The translations under genes and the position numbers were made by a program. Below, piece by piece: positions 21,715-33,627 of a DNA stretch of 64,000 bases. Each line of letters opens with the position of its first letter. Within the stretch, counting starts at the first letter, position 1. The stretch spans positions 1 through 64,000 of the forward strand of contig WION01000133.1 of assembly GCA_015039365.1 (NCBI GenBank), read 5' to 3'. The notes beneath the pieces were generated by a model. The model did not search any database and was not told where the DNA came from. It saw only the letters and a list, made by a program, of their open reading frames with translations. Source of the DNA: Amanita rubescens (Eukaryota > Basidiomycota > Agaricomycetes > Agaricales > Amanitaceae).

Positions 21715-24700
21715 TCAAATTACGCTGGAAAAATCAAGAATGACTACCCGTCCATCTTCCGTACCCAAAGCAACTCGTTTTCCATTTGATGTCAACACCA
21801 CTCCTCGACATTCGACAGGAATCCAACATAGCCGTTGGTGACTCGTGCTGACAAGATAAATCCAGCCATTCGACTCCATGAAGTAATGCAATGCATTTTG
21901 CTTGTCTATGTCATTATATGAGTATAAAGGCAAAAAATGAAATAATGGTAACTTGCCGGAAATCATGCCTATGGAATCGAAAGCTGCAAATGCCATGCCA
22001 CTACTATGAAGAGTTTCTACATGAGCACCACTGACTGCATCCCACAGTCGAAGTTTATTGTCGGATGATCCTGACACAATACGTGTGCCATCTGGGGAGA
22101 ATGCGACAGACTGAACCGAACCGGAATGCCCTTTGAGGGTGTTGAGATGAGCACCACTGACTGCATCCCACAGTTGAAGTGTCTTATCAGTGGATCCAGA
22201 CACGATACGTGTGCCATCTGGGGAGAATGTGACAGACAGAACCCGATCGGAATGGCCAAGTTTGCGGGTGTTGAGATGAGCACCACTGACACCTTTGAGG
22301 GTGTTGAGATGGGCACCAGTGACTGCATCCCACAGTCGAAGTGTGTTATCATCGGATCCCGACACGATACGTGTGCCATCTGGGGAGAATGTGACAGACT
22401 GAACCCAACGGGAATGGCCTTTGAGGGTGTTGAGATGGGCACCAGTGACTGCATCCCACAGTCGAAGTGTCATATCGTAGGATCCTGACACGATACGTGT
22501 GCCATCTGGGGAGAATGCGACCGACTTAACCCAACCGGAATGGCCTTTGAGGGTGTTGAGATGAGCACCACTGACTGCATCCCACAGTCGAAGTGTCTTA
22601 TCACTGGATCCCGACACGATATGTGAGCCATCTGGGGAGAATGTGAGGGACTGAACTGAACTGGAATGGCCTTTGAGGGTGTTGGGATGAGCACCACTGA
22701 CCGCATCCCACAGTCGAAGTGTCTTATCATCGGATCCCGACACGATGTGTGTATCGTCTGGGGAGAATGTGACGGACCGAACCCGATCGGAATGCCCTTC
22801 GAGGGTGTTGAGATGAGCACCACTGACTGCATCCCACAGTCGAAGTGTCTTATCAATGGATCCCGACACGATACGTGTGCCATCTGGGGAAAATGTGACG
22901 AACTGAACCCAACCGGAATGGCCTTTGAGGGTTTTGAGATGAGCACCACTGACTGCATCCCACAATCGAAGTGTGTTATCACCGGATCCCGACACAATAC
23001 GTGTGCCATCTGGGGAGAATGAGACAGACTGAACCCAATCGGAATGCCCTTCGAGGGTGTTGAGATGAGCACCACTGACTGCATCCCACAGTCGAAGTGT
23101 CTTATCACCGGATCCCGACACGATACGTGTGCCATCTGGGGAGAATGTGACAGACAGAACACAACCGGAATGGCCTTTGAGGGTGTTGAGATGAGCACCA
23201 CTGACTGCATCCCACAGTCGAAGTGTATTATCATCGGATCCCGACACGATACGTGTGCCATCTGGGGAGAATGTGACAGACCGAACCCAACTGGAATGGC
23301 CTTTGAGGGTGTTGAGATGAGCACCACTGACTGCATCCCACAGTCGAAGTGTCTTATCATCGGATCCCGACACGATACGTGTGCCATCCGGGGAGAATGT
23401 GACAGACAGAACCGAATCGGAATGGCCTTTGAGGGTGTTGAGATGAGCACCGCTGACTGCATCCCACAGTCGAAGTGTCTTATCACCGGATCCCGACACG
23501 ATACGTGTGCCATCTGGGGAGAATGCGACCGATGAAACAGTACTGGAATGACCCTCCATTGTTCGCACAAATAAATTCCACTTCTTCTGACATCCATTCT
23601 GCATCCTAATCCGAGGCGGTTCAATATTACCATACTTCTCCCAAAATAATGTTTCGATTGGTGTAAACATCAGTGCTGAGTGATATACCTGCTGGGAAGA
23701 GCTGCTCAGGACCGCGAAGAATTCACGAACAAAATGTTCGCAATCATTCAGTAATGTTTATTATATACCTAATATCCTTGCTGATATTCGTCTGAAAAAG
23801 CGACTATCGATCAGCTGTCATACTAGGTTCAGCCAATACCACGTACTGTAAGTATGCGCTGAGCAACATCTAAAGATATCAGGAGATTTCGGAGATTGCC
23901 CAATAGGCTGCAGGCTTCCACCAAGTGCAGCAAATTCACCGTACATAACTCCTTTAACTGTTCAAGGAGGCTGCCGGAGAGCATTGCGTTTTTCAGATGT
24001 GACGCCCAATGTCGGCATGCATATTGAACATGGCCGGGAATATGTTCCATAATACGCATAGGAAGGTCAGCAACTTCGCTATTATGGATCGTTGGGCTTT
24101 CGATTCGGCAAGGATTTCGTTTGAGCTCGAAGTTGATGGCACGGAGACATGCATGTGCAAGTAACTGCGTGTTGTGCGCCAGCGTCCACTACAAGCCTTG
24201 GATTCCGGCAGCGATCGCGGTTGGTGAAAAAGTCGAAGAATGATGGGTGCAGCACGCGTATAACATGTTCGTCATCTTCCGGTACAATAACAACAGAATG
24301 GAGGTGCACCAAAGTGCCACGGACGCTGCTCGGAGATAAGCTGTTGTGATCTTTGTTGACGTTCAGCAACCGCTCGAGGTCGCATGGTGAAAGTGCATTT
24401 TGGAGGAATATAACGCTGCCTAGAATTATCTTCAGCCGCCCAGCAAGGCCAGGCGAGATGTTCGGAAACGCATTGGTCAAGACTTGCGCGTAGAGTGAAT
24501 CGAGGCAAACGTAGGGGGAGGCGCTTTCGAGAATTGGCATTTGTGCTTTGTAGTAAGTTTAGTAAGCTGGTTTTGAGGATCACTGTAGTTACGGTCTCCT
24601 GATAAAGCGGATCGATGTCGCCGCGAAAATGAAAAGGCCACAAGATTTCGTTGTCAGAGCTTGGATGTCTGACTGTAGATGGCCATGAGTATGGACAAAC

Positions 24701-26360
24701 TGTAGAATTCGCTGACTTCTTTCAGACGAGCAGTAACGTAGCGCTCGATGTCGGTTTGCACGACAGCCGAGCTCCACTTCATGCAGAATAAGACGCCTTG
24801 TTGCTGGGTCCAAACTTTCCAACGTGAATCCACTAGTGATGTGCCGTTCAGGACGACTTGTGATCAGGAATTTCAAGGGAGAAAGTTCGGCTACGTGCAT
24901 AGAGAGGGACGTTAAGATCACAGATATAGTACTATCATCTTTGCACTCGTCAAGAGCATCGATGACAACCACGCAAGGTGTAATGGAGTCCCCGATCGTA
25001 CGAAGAGGCGCCACGATGAGTTCCTTGAGCTGGTATGATAAATCTGAGAAACCTATTTCGCGATTTGACCTGAGTACTGCAGCGACTTCGTCTTTGAATA
25101 GAGGGAATAACTGCCCGAGCTGATAGGCAATCGTGGTGAAAATAAGTTTTGGATTGCTGCAGTCCGCATTGTCGCGCGAGCAGAAAAAGCTGGCTCCTAG
25201 GATGCCACGCTCCTTGCAGGTGGTAGAAACGGTGTGCGCAATGGTCGTCTTGCCCGTTCCTGCAGTTCCGTTGATCCAGAAAATGCGAGAATCCACGGTA
25301 TCATTGCAGACCGGTGAATCAGGTGATAACCAAGCAAATATTTGGGCAAGAACATCGGTCCTTGTCCCGCCAAACAAAGATCTCGAGCAACATGGTTAAA
25401 CGGGGCGAGAATCGCGTGAGGAAGACACCCATCTTAAACATGTCAGTTGGATTTCTGGCTTTTTAACAATGGCTAGCGGTCACCTTGAAAGTCTGGCATG
25501 ACATTTAGTTGCTAAAGAATGTATAAAATTCAATGATAAGCTCTGGAAGTCATATTCATTGACGAACCTGAGATACACGTGCGACCTGCTCGCTCACAAT
25601 GTCAACCTTTCGTTCCAGCGATTCGAAACCCTCTTGATACAATCGACCGAGTTCCTAAGACAGCATGAGAGCCGATTTTATCAAGTTTCAAAAAAGTAGC
25701 TTACATCGAGCGTGAATTCAATAGCTAGCATACTTTCGACCTGGATTGGATAGCAATGAGTACGATTGTATCACATCGTTACGAACCGCACCGTTAAATT
25801 CTCAATCGACCATGTAACCGACTGAATGTGATCGCTTATCGCCTTTGCATCGCCACTGCGCTGAATGAGACGCCTTGCGAGATTGCGAGATGCAAGCTTT
25901 TTTAGCTCTTCAATGTCATTATTCCACTCTCTATGGGCAATTTCAGACTAATTCTGTAAAGTGACTGAGACGGGCTTACTCAGACAGCCGATCCATTCGG
26001 GCGAGAATTGATGGTGAGAGCGTTTTTTCATGTTGCGATTTTCCAAGGATCGATGATAACTTCCTTATACGTATCGCCAATTGTTCGATGTCACTTGCGT
26101 TTTGAGCCGTTTGCTATTATAGTTGTTGATATAGGAAGGATTTTCGAGTATAAATAACGTACTTGAATTGCCTCGAGAACGAATAACAACCCAGTGATTC
26201 CTGCATGTAATCCAGGGGGTCCTACGCTTGTTGGAAGCTGTTTCACGAGCTGAAGTACCTCGTGCAGTCCGTCGATAGCAGTAAGAAATGCGTCCTTTAG
26301 CCTTGCCTTATCGATTCTGTGGGGCTTTTGGCCCAGTTTCGAGGTAAAGGATTGCAGCAT
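21715..26360 (-). pseudogene. NACHT-WD40 NLR-like gene (NLR2), frameshifted in the NACHT region
   Basis: Inverted paralogue of NLR1. It keeps an ATG at 26358-26360 opening MLQSFTSKLGQKPHRIDKAR, the helical N-terminal domain (GLHAGITGLLFVLEAIQ), the same introns, Walker A (NGTAGTGKTT) and Walker B (VVVIDALDECKD). Compared with NLR1 there is a 1-nt deletion at about 25373 just before GTRTDVLAQ; a +1/+2 pair at about 24690-24770 that scrambles about 35 codons; a +1 at about 24599 that creates a stop after RFIRRP; a further shift near 24545; and a +1 at about 24165. The WD40 part (23670-21715, 651 codons) is fully open with 12 repeats and a complete C-terminal tail (TEDGRVVILDFSSVI). As a whole it cannot encode a full NLR; a WD40-only protein or assembly indels are alternatives. 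Confidence 0.78.
22020..23575 (-). repeat. WD40 repeat array of NLR2, 12 units of about 126 bp
   Basis: Twelve near-identical 42-codon WD40 units. One boundary (about 22255-22305) carries an extra partial unit that duplicates GVSGAHLNT, as expected from unequal exchange. Because the unit length is a multiple of three and units are alike, a second frame on the same strand and antisense frames stay open for long stretches without being genes. Confidence 0.88.
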
Positions 26361-26620
26361 AGCGATATTTCAGGAATCAATCACTGCAGATAGCAAGCAG
26401 GAAGAGCGCAGCAATACAAGAAGCGTTTTAGCGATCAATGCGGTGCCAGTCATTTAAGGTTGCGCTTGGGTATGCCATCACATGATGTCATGAGATCAAA
26501 TCAACATGTCCGTGAGGCGCGTCCCTTCTGTTATAACTCATCTTACTGCTGTGCTGGTATTGCAGCTTACCTATAACATGTTGCCCGGAACTGGACAGAA
26601 AGACCCCGACGAGTGATCGT

Positions 26621-27590
26621 CGATGATCGAACGTGTCCATGATCATGATTTACTATCTCTCGACTTCTCGTGAACACATCGTAAACCATGATGATCACGC
26701 CTGACCTTTTTATTTTACTCCAGAACCCTTCATTGTTCACCCGTGTTCACCTACATAGTAATATGTGCACGGTAGATCCGAGGCCATTTCAAAATTAAAA
26801 TTGCTATTTGCTTGGTTGCAATGACGACCAGAATAGTAATTCAGAATCAATGTAGGGCTTTCACCCAAACCAACTTCCAATCAGCAAGATAGTAACAATC
26901 CCCATAATACGCGATGCAACAAAGAAAGATCGTGACCGTGCGGCGTGTAAGGCCTGATCTAATTCTCTATAAGAGGCGGACCAGTCGTCCTCGGAGACGT
27001 CTATGCCCAGTTGAGCCGTGGATCCATCGCGTTGAGTGTGATGAACTTGTGAGGGGATATGAGTGAACTTTGCCTGCCCACATTTGCCGCGGGGGCGATG
27101 CCTAGCTGTATGCAGCGTCGCAACACGACTATCGCCGTAGACAGATGGATGACTTACAATGAGACACAGCGCAAAGGCCGATCCGGGCGGGAGCGTTCGT
27201 AGGATAGGCTAAGAGATGATTTAGCATCGGGCACGGAAAGTAGCGTGGAGACATGAAAAAAAAGGGATATGGGAAGCGTTTTGGCCTCCCCTGCGTATCA
27301 AGTAGTTGCGGCTTGATGCGCGCGTTCGCGTTTCGCGTTTCTCCCCCGCATTACGCTTGGTGCCAATCAGGGTGGCACGCGCCCTTGGCACGGTAGGGTG
27401 TCCCTAGGCCCAGGGATGGACAAGGACGAAAAGAGATTCCATAACATCGTAGCTGCGAGAAAAAAAGGGAGGAAGATGAAATGATGAAATAGGATTAGGA
27501 TGAATTAAGTGGAAAGGGACCGGGAACGGGCTCTGAGACGTTGCTATGTAAACGCGCGAAAGAGAGAAAATAATGTTAGTGTGCGTTCCG
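26621..27590. other. Intergenic, no gene seen
   Basis: No ORF with protein character and no splice-supported exon was found. The right arm of the inverted duplication ends at its left edge. Confidence 0.4.
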
Positions 27591-27612
27591 TGCGCAGGGA
27601 GATCAAGTGAGG

Positions 27613-27897
27613 TGAGATGGAGAGTAGAGATTTGAGCGTGTCACTTCCGTGTGGGAAGGAGGGAGTGATGATGCCCACCTGATCCACACTCGCGAATAGC
27701 AAGACTTGGGAGGGTTTCGTCCTCGCCATACGCGTGATAAGGAGTTTGTCAACATTGGTTTTGGAGAGGGCCGAAGAAATGGTGAAGCCACCTATGAGAG
27801 CATAATGGTGGATGAAGAGGTGGTCGAAAAGGTATAGACTGGGGATGAGGAAGAGGGGACCAACGACCAACCCGCCAGGAGCTGAAGTAGTGGGCAA
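27613..27897 (-). pseudogene. Truncated copy of the membrane-protein gene at 30.1-31.3 kb
   Basis: About 220 bp (27613-27836) match 30858-31076 closely in the same orientation. The translated piece reads LFDHLFIHHYALIGGFTISS then LSKTNVDKLLITR. The exons before and after it in the other copy are missing here, so this is a partial duplicate. Its far end lies about 140 bp upstream of the Apn1 start. Confidence 0.5.
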
Positions 27898-28036
27898 TGA
27901 GGATGAGCTTTGAATAGTTCAAGGATCGTATTTGTGTATATCAAGTGACGAGAGACCTGTCCTCCAAACGGAAGTGTTAGAATACGAATTTGATCAATCA
28001 GACTTTCTGGACGTGGCAAAACACAGACGCAGGCTT

Positions 28037-29961
28037 ATGCCCTTGTTGCCCGTCGGTTCGCCAAGGTTCTTCCAGACCAGCTTTTTGGCACGTATCAAAC
28101 ACTCAAACAGTTCAGCGTGCACCACGAGGAGATCTGCACGGCTAGCAACGAGGGAAGTTGTGGTGGAACCAGGGGCGCACGACGCGAACGTAACAAGCCT
28201 GACTCGGCCCGTGCGAGCAGGAAAACGCGAGTTCCGTTCCCAACTGTTTCCCAGCATGCACAAGCTAACTTTTTTCTAAGCTTGGAGCGAAGCAGACGTT
28301 CACCTTTCACCTCAAACATCCCGAAAACGAAAGGCCAAAGTGCTTGATGCGGACGATACAGAATTTCTCGGAAGAAACAAAGGCTGTCCATGGAAAATTG
28401 GAGCACACGTATCGAGTGCGGGTGGTGTAGAAAATGCAGTAGTTGAATGCTGTGGCAATTGGGTGCGTCTTCATATGCAAGAGTCAGGTTGCAGGCTTAA
28501 ACATTGCCCTCGGTTAGCGCTAACGCGTTCGCCCTCTTCCTCAAGAGCCAGCGTAAATGGAATGGGCCTCCACTAACTGAAGAATCCGTTTCTTTGTTCA
28601 AATCGCGCCTGAAACGGTACGACTACGCGACGGGCCTAGCGTCATTCCCCATGGGAGCTATCTCATCAACCTGGGGAATCCCGATGCGTGCGCTACAATT
28701 TTCTTACGCATGTATCTGCCTCATGCATTCCGCATTTTATAGCGCAAAACGTGAAAAATCTTACGAGTGTTTTATCGACGATCTGAAACGTCGCGAACAG
28801 CTTGGTCTCGAGTTGTACAACTTTCAGTAAGTTGGTTCGCGTGCTGTTCTGCGTTTCTAAACCTATTTTTTTCTAATAGTCCAGGATCTACCGTCGGTGC
28901 CATTAGCACCGCCGAGTGTATATCTTACATTGCTGAAGGCATTAACCGGGCCCATAAGGAAACACAATATGTGAAAATTGTCATCGAGAATATGGTTGGT
29001 CTATCTTCACCCTGTGTCCATTTCACTCACTTGCTCAATTCAGGCAGGATCAGGGAATGTTATAGGTTCAAACTACGCAGAGCTAGCGGGAATAATCAAC
29101 CTCGTGGAAGACAAATCTAGGGTTGGTGTATGTCTGGATTCCTGTACGTCGCCCCAGGCCCGTTATGCTATATAGTTGATCACCGATACATAAATGCATT
29201 CGAATAGGCCATATGTTTGCGGCGGTGCGTTTTCCTTTCTCCAACTTGACATCTAACTCAATACTTTACAGGGTTATGACATCCGTACGAAGGAAGGTTG
29301 GAAGTAAGTCCATAGTTATTGAAAAGTCTCTACTAAATTCATGTTTTAATAGTGCAATGCGTACGTATGCGCGCGGTTAACGAAAGGATCGATGCTCACC
29401 CCATCCCCTAGTATTCGAATTTGACGAGAAAGTGGGCTTGAAGTATTTACGGGGGCTGCACCTCAACGACTCAAAGGTTGATGTCGGTTCTAAGCGGGAC
29501 AGGCACGAAAACATCGGGCTGTATGTTTTTCTTGCCTTAGTACAATGTGTCTTACTTACGTTCTTGAATCCCTCAGAGGTTTCCTTGGAATCCGAACATT
29601 TGCTCACATTCTAAGCGATCATCGGGTTCAGGGCATTCCTCTCATACTCGAGACGCAATCATTTGAAAAGCCAAGAGAAGTATGGGGAATGGAGATACAG
29701 GTCTTGCAGCGTTTAGTAGCAGGCGTTGAAACAGGAAGTCACCCTAACCTTTCGGACACCGATGAAAGAGAGTTGGTGAACGATGTCAGGGAGGTTGTTA
29801 AGCGGATGGGCGGTTCGACAGCGACTAAGGCGACTAAGTCTCGCACTAGCAAGGTGATTGCTAGCAGAAGGAAAATAAATCACGACAACGACAGCGACGG
29901 TCAGCGATGGAGAGTAAGCATCTGTATATACTCATTTAATACATGGTTGATTTATGTATAA
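28037..29961 (+). CDS. apn1: AP endonuclease 1 (endonuclease IV family), with two frame breaks
   Basis: Base-excision-repair enzyme that nicks DNA at abasic sites using three metal ions. The family core is clear: [105 protein letters not shown] and GIPLILET, holding the usual His, Asp and Glu metal ligands. The ATG at 28037 gives a basic leader ([20 protein letters not shown]) before TRRSARLA, which could serve mitochondrial as well as nuclear import (inference). At least nine short introns are used. Two places break the frame: near 28444 one extra base (the other frame restores NAVAIG), and near 28630 a length change before IPHGSY. The rest is intact. Either the gene is recently damaged or these are assembly indels. 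The last exon runs to a stop at 29961; an intron near 29913 could change the tail. Confidence 0.82.
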
Positions 29962-30129
29962 GCATGAGAGCCAAATAGCGCTAACGATGTACGAAGTCTC
30001 TAAGTATCGCGAAGGCTGAAATTTGAAAGGTAATAAACTGACGAATGAGCAATACTAGCACGTTAGCTATGAGAAACATGTGAAATTTGCTCACTCACAA
30101 TCAATCAAGACGAGAACAGTCACTGTCGC

Positions 30130-31262
30130 TCAGTTTCTTCTTTGATAGTGCCGCGGTGGTGGCGGCAGCGGTGTAAACACCTGGTTCTTTACCTCTGGAG
30201 CGGGCACATCGCACGTCCGAAAACCAGATGGAACCCCATAGCTCGGGTTTGTGCTAGGAGTACTATGACGTATGGTGCTGGATACCCAAATCTGAGGTCT
30301 AGGAAAACCAGCAATCCCTGAGTCGGGTGCGGCCTTTTCCCAAGAAGCCTCTAGAACAGCGTAGTTGGTAATGGTCCTCCGTGGCTAGGTGGCAATATTA
30401 GTTGGGCCATGGAAGGGCAAGGTGGTGCGCCACTTACTCGTTCTCCGCCGGTAGTAATGTCGTCGACAAAGATGGGTGGGTCGTATATGCTTCCGCTTTG
30501 AGAGGATATCGTGAATGGGGAGGTCATTGTAGTTATGAAGATACAGAACGCGAGTATAGGGATCTGGAGTCTGCCCAGTCGACTATCGGCCATTTTTATA
30601 CCCTTGCGACGCATTGCGCAGTGCTCGAGGTCAAAGATGACGAACACGATGTAAAGCCGTAGCAGGGGTTTGAAAAGCAACAATGCATTCTAGAATAAAG
30701 CGGCGCGGTTACTATAGACCTATTTGGAAATCGGAAGGTCAAGCGCACTGGCCACTTTTGATGGGGTCAAAGGCGGTTGTTTGTGCTACGTCAAGTCAGA
30801 GGAATTCGGAAACCATGTCCAAACTGCAAATAGCAAGCGGCACTGGCCAGAGAGGACGAAAGAGTAGAGATTGGAGCGCGTCACTTCCACGGGGGAATGG
30901 GAAGGAGGGAGTGAGGATGCCCGCCTGATCCATATTCGCGAATAGCAAGACTTGGGAGGGTTACGTCCTCGCCACACGCGTGATAAGGAGTTTGTCAACG
31001 TTGGTTTTGGAGAGGGCCAAAGAAATGGTGAAGCCACCTATGACAGCGTAATGGTGGATGAAAAGGTGGTCGAAAAGCGGCATACATATATGGACTGCCA
31101 AGGGTGAGGAAGAAGAGCAGAGAGGACAAAAGAGCGAACTTGGTAGCCTCGGGATTGGACAAACTCTCCCTTTTCGGATCGCGTACGACGCGCAAAACGA
31201 CCAGCAAAAGCAAGACGAACAACGAGGTGACAAAAGGGGTATCATACTAGTCTGTAGGTCCA
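30130..31262 (-). CDS. Hypothetical multi-pass membrane protein, partly disrupted
   Basis: Minus-strand exons in order: hydrophobic sequence at about 31230-31090 (LFVLLLLVVLRVV, then ATKFALLSSLLFFLTLGSPY); DHLFIHHYAVIGGFTISLAL with SKTNVDKLLITR; about 30683-30450 (LRLYIVFVIFDLEHCAM and ILAFCIFITTMTSPFTIS); and, after an intron with a GTAAGT donor, a Pro-rich cytosolic tail ending PPPPRHYQRRN at 30130. At least four membrane segments are expected. The first two stretches are in different frames around a TTTT run (about 31074-31077), so one base may be wrong or the gene is decaying. A truncated duplicate lies at 27613-27897. Family not recognised. Confidence 0.45.
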
Positions 31263-31350
31263 AGCGTTCAAGTCAGTCGTTCCACCTTGGTGAATACTTC
31301 CACGCCCACTTTTTTTTTTGAGCGTTAATTATCCGCTCCCGGGTGCAACG

Positions 31351-31611
31351 ATGGATTCGAGTTCCGCCTGGGCCAGCCTGAGTCGTCTACTGCAATTTGA
31401 CAACTTTTCAAACGTCTCACACGTGCTGGCCAACTTTACAGGCTTTCATCCCCGAGAAGGATCGTCCTCCCTTCGGAAGAAGAAAGTGGCTACATCGACG
31501 AAAGCATCTTCAAGGTTGAACTCTCGACCGGACGTGGTAGTTGACTGCGTAATTTCGACGGTAATTACATCATTGTATCAGAGCCAAGCTGTATCGAACC
31601 ATTGTACTTGA
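31351..31611 (+). CDS. Small hypothetical ORF
   Basis: 86 codons from an ATG opening MDSSSAWASLSRLLQFDNFS, divergent from the membrane-protein gene. The end is basic and Ser-rich, then hydrophobic. No family, no clear introns; it could be the first exon of a lost gene or chance. Confidence 0.2.
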   Translation: MDSSSAWASLSRLLQFDNFSNVSHVLANFTGFHPREGSSSLRKKKVATSTKASSRLNSRPDVVVDCVISTVITSLYQSQAVSNHCT

Positions 31612-32114
31612 CCGTCGAGAATAATTAATAACGACCGAGTGTGAACAGCCTGAAAACACTTTTCTAATCGATTCCTTGCAGCTGGACCTGTGAGCAAAGT
31701 AGGGTGGAGGAGCCATGGCAACGGGAATCGTGCTGAGTCAGAATTCAGGATCTCACTGAGAGTAAATTGAAACTTTGATGCTTCCCGCTAAGCAATGCGA
31801 ATGCGACTCTGGCGACAACCTCAGGACCCACGCGTCGCAAAATCTACACAGCAAATGTGCTATAAATGGTAACGGCAATGGGCGGAGGTCGTTGCTCAGG
31901 CTAAATCGCACTGCTATACTATGTGCGTGGTAGTACCAGTAGCGCCTCCTCCTCCTCCTCCCCTTCTCTCCTGCATCCAGTGTTGTTCTTCCCACCTCCC
32001 ATATACACACAACTTGAATGCATCCCCCGACGAACCAGTCTCGGCTGATCACCGACACGACCGTTCCCAATCAGTTAGGAATATGCGCTATCAGATGCGC
32101 TATACATTGTATAC

Positions 32115-32145
32115 CATTCAAGATTGATATCTTGAATGGCACGTG
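32115..32145 (+). promoter_or_regulatory. Inverted repeat plus E-box upstream of secreted gene 1
   Basis: A perfect 10-bp inverted repeat (CATTCAAGAT, TGAT spacer, ATCTTGAATG) is followed at once by CACGTG (32140-32145), about 160 bp before the ATG. Unit 2 keeps CACGTG but its inverted repeat is imperfect. A CACGTG site could bind bHLH or bZIP regulators. A TTTATAA TATA-like motif follows at about 32160 in unit 1. Confidence 0.4.
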
Positions 32146-32305
32146 TTCTCTTGTGCACATTTATAACGGAAACCGTTCAAATTGTTTGATTCCCTACCAC
32201 ACCCCGGAGCTGGTCTCCTAACCCTTTTTTTTTGTCCCGTAATTATTTCAATATGGATTGCGACACCGACAACTGACTGTAATTATTTTTTTAGGACGTA
32301 GAAGG

Positions 32306-33343
32306 ATGTTACTTTTGCACGCGTTACTTACCTTCTTATTTTGCGCTTCTGCTGTCGCGCTTCCTGGTCTTCCTTCCCGCAGCAGTGGAATCCCTGACAT
32401 ACTACCCAATGCGCCGAAGGAAGCGAGGGGTCGCTACTGCCGCTTTACTGCTCCCAATAGAACTGTAAGCTGGATAGCTTTCGAACCGATTTTTTCTGTA
32501 TCTCATTCATGTCACACAGCCAGTGTTGAAGGAACACATGAACGATGTCATGATACTCAGAGATAAAGCAAATGGGGAATTTGGAATGGTGGAGCTTCGG
32601 CAATTGACAGACACCCCTGGGGTTCTTGCCAGTGGACAAGTCCTTCGAACTAATACAGAATTATCCCGACTCAAGGGCGATTGGATTCGGTTTCCAACTG
32701 TCAGTGGTCTACTGCAGTTTGAATTTTGTTCGAATCTCACGTGTACTATTGGCGAATTTTACAGGGTGACATCCACGATAAGGATCATTGCGAAATGGTT
32801 CACGTCGACGTTGGACCTGGGCTCGTTGTTACCTGCGGCCGCTTGGTAGTGGACGCCGGTCCATGGAACGAAGTCCCCCTAACCGCCGCCATTGGTCATT
32901 ACTACAATTCAAAGGCGCTAAACGAACCACTGACCGTAAGTGGGATACCTACTTTTCAACCTGACTTGTATATTTCTCATATTGGACAGAATTATGATTC
33001 AGAAACCGTGTTGAAGGGAGTTCTACTAGTTGAACAACCCCGTCCACGATTTATTCCCCAATTCCTGCTTTTGAACATGCCAGATGACCATGAGCGTGGG
33101 ATTCCACTACAACGGTTGGTAAATGTCGGAATCGACGAGATTAAAGATGACAAGTGGATCCCGTTTCCCGTTGCAATTGTGAGTAGTCTACTACAAGTTG
33201 AGATGATATTTCAAGCTCACATTTATCGGCGAATCTTACAGCACGACGTCCGAAAAGTTGAAACTCGTAATCAAGTGTTCTGCTTCATGAGAAAGCCAAA
33301 CGGTCAGCAGGTGGCGAGATTCAGATCTTTGAGGAGAAATTAG
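32306..33343 (+). CDS. Secreted protein of a tandem modular family, paralogue 1
   Basis: Five exons (32306-32464, 32520-32699, 32765-32935, 32990-33178, 33242-33343) give 266 aa; every intron is phase 0. A signal peptide is clear (MLLLHALLTFLFCASAVALP). The mature part has no recognised domain. Exons 2 and 4 end in related motifs (GDWIRFPT and DKWIPFPVAI), and the introns after them are also alike at both ends, so an exon-plus-intron module seems duplicated inside the gene. An AG-preceded stretch before the ATG (TTTTTTTAG at about 32287-32294) may be the end of a leader intron. A close paralogue follows at 33860 and a decayed one at 37500. Probably an extracellular or effector-like protein; function unknown. 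Confidence 0.7.
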
Positions 33344-33627
33344 GCATTAGGGTGTGAATTAGTATACGACGTTTTTTTACTACTTACCTCCACGTTGTAC
33401 CGCATCCTATAGTTCATTTCACAAAATGCAGTGGGGCGGCGAATAGTAGACGCCACCCTTTCTCTTCCCTTGACCGCTGAGATGTTTCTCATCAACTTGT
33501 AGTTGTCGGCCGCCAAGCGGCAGATCCGAGGCACATGTCGTGGCGTAGGTAGCGAAGTGGCTGTGCCGCGGTCTCCTTTACTACGTATCTCATCAGGATC
33601 TCAACTAGAGTCAGGCTGTCGAAATTG

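Larger units (their letters stand above)
21715..26620 (-). repeat. Right arm of the inverted duplication
   Basis: Inverted match to 3690-7993, covering promoter, introns and coding sequence of the NACHT-WD40 gene. It is longer mainly because the WD40 array has 12 rather than 7 units. Confidence 0.85.
32085..33627 (+). repeat. Tandem duplication, unit 1
   Basis: Promoter, gene and 3' flank repeated in direct order from about 33628. The promoter stretch between the E-box region and the ATG is almost identical between units. Confidence 0.8.

Noticed and set aside
22470..23633. 387-codon second open frame on the same strand through the NLR2 WD40 array, plus shorter antisense frames
   Set aside because: The repeat unit is a multiple of three and nearly invariant, so any frame lacking a stop in one unit stays open. 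The products are monotonous shadows of the WD40 coding sequence.
28619..28641. A 23-nt GT...AG stretch that would repair the Apn1 frame
   Set aside because: Too short to splice, and it would remove residues conserved in the family (the Tyr-rich stretch before IPHGSY).
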